The position numbers and the translations under genes are program-made. Below, one piece after another: positions 58,038 to 64,000 of a stretch of DNA of 64,000 nucleotides (within the stretch, counting starts at the first letter, position 1; each line of letters begins with the position of its first letter). The notes under the pieces are model-generated. The model was not told the DNA's origin and did no database searches. It was given only the letters and a program-made list of their open reading frames with translations. Source of the stretch: Acidimicrobiales bacterium (GTDB lineage Bacteria > Actinomycetota > Acidimicrobiia > Acidimicrobiales > MedAcidi-G1); the NCBI GenBank assembly GCA_022452145.1, contig JAKURY010000002.1:1-64000 (forward strand). The letters are read 5' to 3'.

Positions 58038-59681
58038 ATGGAAAATCTGCTCGACGGCTGGGGCATCACGCTCGCCACCTTCTCACCGCTCGCCGGTGTG
58101 GCGGTCATGATGCTGATTCCAAGGGAGCGCGAGGACCGGCACAGGCTGATCGCGCTGGTCACCTCGTTGTGGGTGGCGTTCGTGGGCGTGCTGCTGCTCA
58201 TCTGGTTCGACCTGGGCCACACCGGCCAGCTGCAGTTTGTGGTCGACAAGCCGTGGATAGACGTGATCTCCAGCAGGTACCTGGTGGGCATTGACGGCAT
58301 GTCCCTGCCGCTGATCCTGCTGACCATGCTGATCGTGCCGATGTGCATCATCTACAGCTGGAACCACTTCCCGGACCCGGTGAACCCGAAGGCCTTCCTG
58401 ATCCTGATCCTGATTCTTGAGACTGGGATGATCGGCACCTTCGTGGCCCAGGACCTGGTGCTCTTCTTCGTGTTCTTCGAGGTCGTGCTCCTGCCGATGT
58501 TCTTCATGATCGCCGTATGGGGTGGCGAGGACCGCCGCTACGCGTCCCTGAAGTTCTTCCTGTACACCCTCTTCGGTTCGGCTCTCATGCTGGTCAGCTT
58601 CCTGGCCCTGTTCTTCCTGACCGGCGCCGACACGTTCTCCTTCGCCGGCCTGGCCGACGCGGTGGCCGCCGGTGGGGTGTCCGGCACCGCCCAGCTCTGG
58701 ATCTTCGGTGGCATGTTCCTGGGCTTCGCCATCAAGGTGCCGATGTTCCCGTTCCACACCTGGCTGCCCGACGCCCACACCCAGGCGCCGACGGTCGGCT
58801 CGGTCATCCTGGCCGCCGTGCTCCTGAAGCTCGGCACCTACGGCTTCGTGCGCATCGCCATCCCGATCCTGCCTGATGCCGCCGTGGCATGGGCGCCCTG
58901 GATCGGTCTGCTGGCCGTGGTGGGCATCATCTACGGAGCCCTCGGGTGCCTGGCTCAGACCGACATGAAGCGCCTGATCGCCTTCTCCTCGGTAGCCCAC
59001 ATGGGCTTCGTGATGCTGGGCATCGCCACGCTGACCGACTTCGGCATCAACGCGGCGATCATGGGCATGGTCGCCCACGGCCTCATAACCGGGATGCTCT
59101 TCTTCCTCGCCGGCTCGGTGAAGGAGCGGTTCCACACGCTCGAGATCAGCCGCCTGGGTGGCCTGCTGGTACAGGCGCCGCGCATGGGATGGATCTTCGG
59201 GTTCTGCGTCATGGCCTCGCTCGGCCTCCCCGGCCTGGCCGGCTTCTGGGGCGAGTTCCCCGCGATCCTGTCGGCCTACCAGCCGGCCAACGGCGTGCCC
59301 GTGGAGATCTTCAGGATCTTCATGGTGGTCGCAGCTCTGGGTACCGTGCTTGCCGCTGGCTACCTGCTCTGGCTGCTCCAGAGGGTGGCGTTCGGCACCC
59401 CGCCGGAGGAGTTCGTCGACGACCCGCACATCACCGACACCACGAGGTACGAGTGGATCTCCTGGGCTCCGCTGCTGGCCCTCATCGTGGCCATCGGCGT
59501 CTACCCGAACCTGGTCTTCCGCCTCACCGACGGTGCGGTCGACGCCTCGCTGAACGAGTGCCTGAGGGTGGACGAGCGCGTTCTGACGGCCGACGAGGTC
59601 GAGGCGCTGGGTTGCAGTGACGTCTACGACCTCGGTGGTGGCGGCTCCGACGCGCCCGTCGAGCACGCGGCCGGGAACTAG
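58038..59681 (+). CDS. nuoM: Quinone oxidoreductase subunit M, 11-gene complex I operon
   Basis: A 547-residue antiporter-like subunit with FFEVVLLPMFFMIAVWGG, KVPMFPFHTWLPDAHTQAP and QTDMKRLIAFSSVAHMGF. The last 45 residues are acidic and include two cysteines (NECLRVDERV, EALGCSDVYD). It lies 11 bases after nuoL, with GGAGACG just upstream. Confidence 0.93.
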   Translation: MENLLDGWGITLATFSPLAGVAVMMLIPREREDRHRLIALVTSLWVAFVGVLLLIWFDLGHTGQLQFVVDKPWIDVISSRYLVGIDGMSLPLILLTMLIVPMCIIYSWNHFPDPVNPKAFLILILILETGMIGTFVAQDLVLFFVFFEVVLLPMFFMIAVWGGEDRRYASLKFFLYTLFGSALMLVSFLALFFLTGADTFSFAGLADAVAAGGVSGTAQLWIFGGMFLGFAIKVPMFPFHTWLPDAHTQAPTVGSVILAAVLLKLGTYGFVRIAIPILPDAAVAWAPWIGLLAVVGIIYGALGCLAQTDMKRLIAFSSVAHMGFVMLGIATLTDFGINAAIMGMVAHGLITGMLFFLAGSVKERFHTLEISRLGGLLVQAPRMGWIFGFCVMASLGLPGLAGFWGEFPAILSAYQPANGVPVEIFRIFMVVAALGTVLAAGYLLWLLQRVAFGTPPEEFVDDPHITDTTRYEWISWAPLLALIVAIGVYPNLVFRLTDGAVDASLNECLRVDERVLTADEVEALGCSDVYDLGGGGSDAPVEHAAGN

Positions 59682-59684
59682 CCC

Positions 59685-61193
59685 GTGGGCCTCGACCTCC
59701 TCACCCTCGCCTTCGTGCGACCGGCGATCGACTGGCACGCCATCGCGCCCGAACTCGTGCTGCTCACGGTCGGCTGCCTCATCACGTTGGTGGACATCGT
59801 CTTCCTGGAGAAGGCCCGTCCGTTCACCGCGGCGTTGGCCGGACTCGGCTTGCTGGCTACGGCGGTGCCGCTGCTCACGCTGGCCGTGGACGGCACCGAC
59901 AGGGTCATGTTCGACGGGGCCTACGTGGTCGACGAGTTCTCGCTGGTCATGAAGGCCCTGTTCCTGCTGGCCGGCTACGTCGTCGTCCTGCTGTCGACCA
60001 ACTACGTGGCCGAGGGCGACTACTGGGAGAACGAGTACTACGGCCTGCTGCTGGCCTCGCTCATGGGCATGGTCATGATGGCCTCGGCCCGCGACCTCGT
60101 CTCTATCTTCGTGGCCCTCGAGTTGCTGTCCATCCCGGCCTACCTTCTGGTGGCCTGGCGCAAGCGTGACCTCCATTCCACCGAAGCCGGCCTGAAGTAC
60201 TACCTGATGGGCGTGTTCGCCTCTGCGGTGATGCTCTACGGCATGTCGCTGCTCTACGGGGTGGGCGGATCCACCCTGCTGGCCGACATCGGCTCCTCGC
60301 TCGCCGCCGCTGGTACCTCGAACGCCGTGGTAACGATGGGCATCGTTTTCGTGGTGGCCGGCTTCGCCTTCAAGGTCTCCGCCGTGCCGTTCCACACCTG
60401 GGCCCCCGACGTGTACGAGGGTGCTCCCACGCCGGTGACGGCGTTCCTGTCCGTGGCCTCCAAGGCGGCCGGCTTCGTTGCCCTGCTGGCGCTGGTGTTC
60501 GTGGGCTTCTACGCCCGCAGCGAGGTCTGGGAGCCGCTGGTTTGGATCCTGGCCGCCCTGTCGATGACCGTCGGCAACCTGGTGGCCCTCCGCCAGACCA
60601 ACGTGGTGAGGTTGATGGCCTACTCGGGCATCGCCCAGACCGGCTTCATGATCGCCCCGCTGGCCGTCGCCGGACACGGCCTGGCCAACGGCGACCAGGC
60701 CCTGTCGGCCGTCGTCACCTACCTGGTCATCTACACCGCCATGAACCTGGGCGCCTTCACCGTGATAATCGCCCTGGCCCGGCGGACTGGCTCGGCCGAC
60801 GTCACCTCGTTCGCAGGGGCCTTCCAGTTCGCTCCTGGCCTGACCGTCGCAATGTCCATCTTCCTGTTCTCGCTGGCCGGCATCCCGCCGCTGGGCGGAT
60901 GGTTCGCCAAGTTCGAGGTGTTCCGTGTGCTGGCCACGGCCGGTGAGCCTTGGGGCTACGTGCTGGCCGTCGTCGGTGCCGTCAACTCGGTGATAGCCCT
61001 CTACTACTACGCCTCCCTGGCCCGCCGCATGTGGGCCGACGACCCGGTCGACGGCGACCTGGGCCCGGTCCCGGTCACCCCCTCGCTCGTATCGGCGCTG
61101 ACGCTCTGCGGCGTGGTCACCCTGGCCTTCGGCGTGGCGCCACAGCTCGTGGCCCGCTTCACCGACGTCAGCCTGCTGGCCCTCGGGGGCTGA
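59685..61193 (+). CDS. nuoN: Quinone oxidoreductase subunit N, 11-gene complex I operon
   Basis: A 502-residue antiporter-like subunit with FVALELLSIPAYLLVAWRKR, FKVSAVPFHTWAPDVYEGAP and QTNVVRLMAYSGIAQTGF. The lysine of the usual DxKRLLAYS motif is Val here (NVVRLMAYS). The start is GTG, three bases after nuoM. The methyltransferase gene follows immediately. Confidence 0.93.
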   Translation: MGLDLLTLAFVRPAIDWHAIAPELVLLTVGCLITLVDIVFLEKARPFTAALAGLGLLATAVPLLTLAVDGTDRVMFDGAYVVDEFSLVMKALFLLAGYVVVLLSTNYVAEGDYWENEYYGLLLASLMGMVMMASARDLVSIFVALELLSIPAYLLVAWRKRDLHSTEAGLKYYLMGVFASAVMLYGMSLLYGVGGSTLLADIGSSLAAAGTSNAVVTMGIVFVVAGFAFKVSAVPFHTWAPDVYEGAPTPVTAFLSVASKAAGFVALLALVFVGFYARSEVWEPLVWILAALSMTVGNLVALRQTNVVRLMAYSGIAQTGFMIAPLAVAGHGLANGDQALSAVVTYLVIYTAMNLGAFTVIIALARRTGSADVTSFAGAFQFAPGLTVAMSIFLFSLAGIPPLGGWFAKFEVFRVLATAGEPWGYVLAVVGAVNSVIALYYYASLARRMWADDPVDGDLGPVPVTPSLVSALTLCGVVTLAFGVAPQLVARFTDVSLLALGG

Positions 61194-61266
61194 CGTCACC
61201 TACGGGCAGCCGGCCGAGCGCCCGCTGGCCGATCGCCTGGCGGAGCGGATCCGTGCCTCGGGCCCC

Positions 61267-62274
61267 GTGGCGTTCGACGCCTGGGTGGAGGCCTGCCTGT
61301 ACGACCCCTTCGGGGGCTTCTACGCATCCGGGGGAGCGGCCGGTCGGCGGGGTGACTTCCTCACCTCGCCCGAGGTGGGTCCTCTGTTCGGGGCGGTGAT
61401 GGCGCGCTGGCTTGACGCACGATGGGAGGCCCTCGGCCGGCCGGACGGGTTCACGGTGGTCGAAGCGGCCGCCGGGGCGGGCACGTTGGCCCGCAGCGTC
61501 GTGGCTGCAGGCCCGGCGTGCCTGGTGACGGGAAGGTACGTGATGGTCGAGCGCAGCCCCGCCCTCCGTCAGCGGCAGCCGACCGGTGCCGGGCTGTCGT
61601 CGCTGGCCGGCCTGGAGGGCCTGGGCGCCGAGGCCGACCACCGGCTGGTCGGCGTGGTGATGGCCAACGAACTGCTCGACAACCTGGCCTTCGGCCTGCT
61701 CAAGGCCGTGAACGGAGCGTGGCACGAGGTCCTGGTGGACGTGGAAGGGGCCGTGGTGGATCGCCCGACGTTCTGCGAGGTGCTCGGCGACGCCGTGGAC
61801 CCTCCGGTCGACGTACCGGCGCTGCACGGTGCCCGCATCCCGGTGCAGGCTGAGGCCGCGCGCTGGGTGGACGATGCCCGTTCGGTGCTGTCGGCGGGAT
61901 CGGTGCTGGTCGTGGACTACGCATCCACCACCCCGGAGTTGGCGGCACGTCCGACCACAGACTGGCTGCGTACCTTCCGGGGACACCAGCGGGGAGGGGC
62001 GGCGGTCGAGGCCCCCGGTACCCAGGACGTGACCGTGGAGGTGGCCGTCGACCAGCTGCCGCCGGGGGCGGCTGCCACCACCCAGGCCGCGTTCCTGCGC
62101 GCCCACGGCATCGACGATCTCGTGGCCGACGGCCGTCGCCTATGGGCGGAGCGGGCCGGCCTAGGCGACCTCGGGGCACTGCTGGCCAGAAGCAGGATCG
62201 CCGAGGCCGATGCCCTGCTGGACGCGGGCGGCCTGGGCGGGTTCATCGCCCTGGAGTGGTGCGTCGGCTCCTGA
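61267..62274 (+). CDS. MidA/NDUFAF7-family SAM-dependent methyltransferase
   Basis: A 335-residue protein with the family's GGFYASGG and DFLTSPEVGPLFGAV near the start, the SAM loop VVEAAAGAGTLARSV, and the hallmark VMANELLDNLAFGLL. In mitochondria NDUFAF7/MidA symmetrically dimethylates Arg85 of the 49-kDa complex I subunit and is needed for assembly. GTG 61267 is the first usable start, but the same frame back to 61192 (GQPAERPLADRLAERIRASG) looks like the family N-terminus and has no ATG, GTG or TTG. Its place right after nuoN of the 11-gene operon supports a role in maturing that enzyme. Confidence 0.87.
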   Translation: MAFDAWVEACLYDPFGGFYASGGAAGRRGDFLTSPEVGPLFGAVMARWLDARWEALGRPDGFTVVEAAAGAGTLARSVVAAGPACLVTGRYVMVERSPALRQRQPTGAGLSSLAGLEGLGAEADHRLVGVVMANELLDNLAFGLLKAVNGAWHEVLVDVEGAVVDRPTFCEVLGDAVDPPVDVPALHGARIPVQAEAARWVDDARSVLSAGSVLVVDYASTTPELAARPTTDWLRTFRGHQRGGAAVEAPGTQDVTVEVAVDQLPPGAAATTQAAFLRAHGIDDLVADGRRLWAERAGLGDLGALLARSRIAEADALLDAGGLGGFIALEWCVGS

Positions 62275-62296
62275 TACGCACAGGTCGGCTGACTAG

Positions 62297-62312
62297 GGTC
62301 CGGTCCCGGACC
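62297..62312. repeat. Inverted repeat upstream of acs
   Basis: GGTCCGG (62297-62303) and CCGGACC (62306-62312) are perfect 7-base arms with two bases between. The left arm overlaps a possible -10 hexamer TAGGGT (62294-62299). It could be an operator for acs or a stem after the methyltransferase gene; no T-tract follows. Confidence 0.6.
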
Positions 62313-62334
62313 AGATCCGGCCAGGGGGCGACCG

Positions 62335-64000
62335 TTGAACGAACCGACCATCGAGGACTACTACGTCGAGGACCGTACGTTCCCGCCCTCGCCCACCTTC
62401 AGGGCAGCCGCGCTGCTGGGCGACGCCTCCCACCACGAGGAGGCCGCCGCCGACTACGAGGCCTTCTGGGCCCGGCAGGCCCGCGAGCTGTTGAGCTGGG
62501 ACGAGGACTTCCACACCACGCTGGACTGGGACCTGCCGTACGCCGAGTGGTTCGTGGGCGGGAAGCTGAACCTGTCGGCCAACTGCCTGGACCGGCACGT
62601 GGAAGCCGGCCTGGGCGACCGCATCGCCTACTTCTGGGAGGGTGAGCCGGGCGACACCCGGGAGATCACATACGCTCAACTCCTGGACGAGGTCTGCCGC
62701 TTCGCCAACGTGCTGCGGGGCCTGGGCCTGCAGAAGGGCGACCGGGTGGCCATCTACATGCCGATGATCCCCGAACTCCCGGTGGCCATGCTGGCCTGCA
62801 CCCGGATCGGGGTGGCCCACAGCGTCATCTTCGGCGGCTTCTCGCCCGACTCCATCGTGGACCGCTGCGAGGACGCCGAGGCGCGCCTGATCATCACGGC
62901 CGACGCCGGCTACCGCCGGGGCGAGCCCTCGGCGCTGAAGGTCAACGTGGACGCCGCCCTGGAGATCGGGGCGGCATCGGTGGAGCACGTGGTGGTCGTT
63001 AACCGCTGCGACGTCGACGTCACCATGGTGGGCGGCCGAGACCTCTGGTGGCACGACCTGGTCGCCGACGCCCTGCCCGACTGTCCGGCCGAGCCGATGG
63101 ACTCCGAGCAGCTGCTGTACCTGCTCTACACCTCGGGCACCACGGCCAAGCCCAAGGGCATCATGCACACGACCGGCGGCTACCTCACGCAGGTGGCCTA
63201 CACCCACCGCTACACCTTCGACCTGCGGCCCGACGAGGACGTCTACTGGTGCGCGGCCGACATCGGCTGGGTGACTGGCCACAGCTACATCGTTTATGGC
63301 CCGCTCGCCAACGGGTGCACCTCGGTGATGTACGAGGGCACACCGGACACGCCGCGGCCGGAGTTCCGCACCGGTGAAAGGGCGTCGTGGCCCAGGGACC
63401 GGCTGTGGGACATCATCGAGCGGTACGGGGTGACCCAGCTGTACACCGCACCCACGGCCATCCGGACGTTCATGAAGTGGGGGACCGTTGACGCGGCGGC
63501 CCACGACCTGTCGTCGCTACGGGTGCTGGGCACGGTCGGCGAGCCGATCAACCCCGAGGCGTGGATGTGGTACCACACCCACATCGGTGGGTCGTCCTGC
63601 CCGATAGTGGACACCTGGTGGCAGACCGAGACCGGAGGGCACATGATCTCGCCGCTGCCCGGGGTCACAACCACCAAGCCGGGGTCGGCCTGCCAGACGA
63701 TTCCCGGGGTGTTCGCCGAACTGGTCGACGATGCCGGCGCACCGGTTGCCCGGGGTGGCGGTTACCTCACCATCACCAGGCCGTGGCCGGCGATGCTGCG
63801 CGGCATCTGGGGCGATCCGGAGCGCTACATGGACACCTACTGGTCCCGTTTCGAGGGTCGCTACTTCGCCGGCGACGGGGCAAAGGTGGACGAGGACGGC
63901 TACCTGTGGCTGCTGGGTCGGGTGGACGACGTCATGAACGTGTCGGGGCACCGCATCTCGACCGCAGAGGTGGAGTCGGCCCTTGTAGATCACCCGGCTG
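62335..64000 (+). CDS. acs: Acetyl-CoA synthetase, 3' end beyond the window
   Basis: The first 555 codons of an AMP-forming enzyme that turns acetate, ATP and CoA into acetyl-CoA. LNLSANCLDRHVEAG, SVIFGGFSPDSIVDR, the phosphate loop YTSGTTAKPKGIMHTTGGYL (Ala where many members have Gly), VDTWWQTETGGHMISPLPG and WLLGRVDDVMNVSGHRIST are in family order. The start is TTG with AGGGGG seven bases upstream. The C-terminal domain with the regulatory acetylated lysine is outside the window. Confidence 0.95.
   Translation, partial: MNEPTIEDYYVEDRTFPPSPTFRAAALLGDASHHEEAAADYEAFWARQARELLSWDEDFHTTLDWDLPYAEWFVGGKLNLSANCLDRHVEAGLGDRIAYFWEGEPGDTREITYAQLLDEVCRFANVLRGLGLQKGDRVAIYMPMIPELPVAMLACTRIGVAHSVIFGGFSPDSIVDRCEDAEARLIITADAGYRRGEPSALKVNVDAALEIGAASVEHVVVVNRCDVDVTMVGGRDLWWHDLVADALPDCPAEPMDSEQLLYLLYTSGTTAKPKGIMHTTGGYLTQVAYTHRYTFDLRPDEDVYWCAADIGWVTGHSYIVYGPLANGCTSVMYEGTPDTPRPEFRTGERASWPRDRLWDIIERYGVTQLYTAPTAIRTFMKWGTVDAAAHDLSSLRVLGTVGEPINPEAWMWYHTHIGGSSCPIVDTWWQTETGGHMISPLPGVTTTKPGSACQTIPGVFAELVDDAGAPVARGGGYLTITRPWPAMLRGIWGDPERYMDTYWSRFEGRYFAGDGAKVDEDGYLWLLGRVDDVMNVSGHRISTAEVESALVDHPA

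Noticed and set aside
58083-61199. A 1038-codon open frame on the minus strand opposite nuoM2 and nuoN2
   Set aside because: Its translation is His/Gln/Gly/Asp-rich with no domain, and the plus strand encodes two well conserved subunits. High GC keeps antisense frames open.
1-64000. CRISPR arrays, insertion sequences, integrases, tRNA or rRNA genes
   Set aside because: I found no regularly spaced repeats, transposase motifs, attachment-site duplications or cloverleaf-like segments in the intergenic regions. A dedicated RNA search would settle this.

Overview
The window is a high-GC (about 70 percent in most genes), gene-dense bacterial chromosome segment with many GTG and TTG starts, short or overlapping gene junctions and many apparently leaderless promoters. 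A mycothiol-type glycosyltransferase (mshA) followed by a YbjN protein, a rex-hemA-hemC-hemD-hemB-hemL heme cluster, an F420-type luciferase-like oxidoreductase and the complex I arrangement point to an actinobacterium. My best guess is class Acidimicrobiia, possibly a marine lineage. That placement is inference: there is no rRNA gene in the window, and I see no tRNA, CRISPR array or insertion sequence.

Region 1 (1-12.4 kb) is mixed metabolism: a flavin-dependent oxidoreductase, an alpha/beta hydrolase, two MFS exporters flanking a TauD-like dioxygenase, a MOSC protein, a protein made of two fused short-chain dehydrogenases, an acyl-CoA dehydrogenase, a D-threonine-aldolase-like PLP enzyme, a sugar-lactone oxidase and YaaA. 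The first MFS gene (1745-2986) is clearly poorer in GC than its neighbours. Region 2 (12.4-18.8 kb) holds a histidine phosphatase, a MoaD/ThiS-like protein, mshA, a YbjN protein, another MFS protein, proC, a DUF62 SAM hydrolase coupled to a 29-residue membrane peptide, and an unknown membrane protein.

Region 3 (18.9-29 kb) starts with rex, encoding the NADH/NAD+ sensor, under its own apparent operator. The heme genes hemA, hemC, hemD, hemB and hemL follow. On the minus strand are pgi, a geranylgeranyl/menaquinone-type reductase and a membrane-anchored cytochrome c. Region 4 (29.1-34.8 kb) is an unusual quinol-cytochrome c reductase operon. It has a split b6-type cytochrome b (including the cysteine that carries heme ci in b6f complexes), a subunit-IV-like protein, a Rieske protein, a diheme cytochrome c, a two-cluster ferredoxin and two unknown membrane proteins. 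Its promoter carries a 16-base sequence identical to the one in the rex promoter, so Rex probably controls both units.

Region 5 (34.8-61.2 kb) encodes two complete sets of complex I membrane and connecting subunits in tandem. The first is a 14-gene nuoABCDEFGHIJKLMN operon. The second is an 11-gene nuoABCDHIJKLMN operon without the NADH-oxidising NuoEFG module. The second is followed by a MidA/NDUFAF7-type methyltransferase. In mitochondria that enzyme methylates an arginine of the 49-kDa subunit; the NuoD copy of the 11-gene operon keeps this arginine and the copy of the 14-gene operon has threonine. The window ends inside an acetyl-CoA synthetase gene.

Taken together, heme synthesis, menaquinone saturation, two quinone-reducing complexes and one quinol-oxidising complex are clustered over about 42 kb with a redox regulator at one end.
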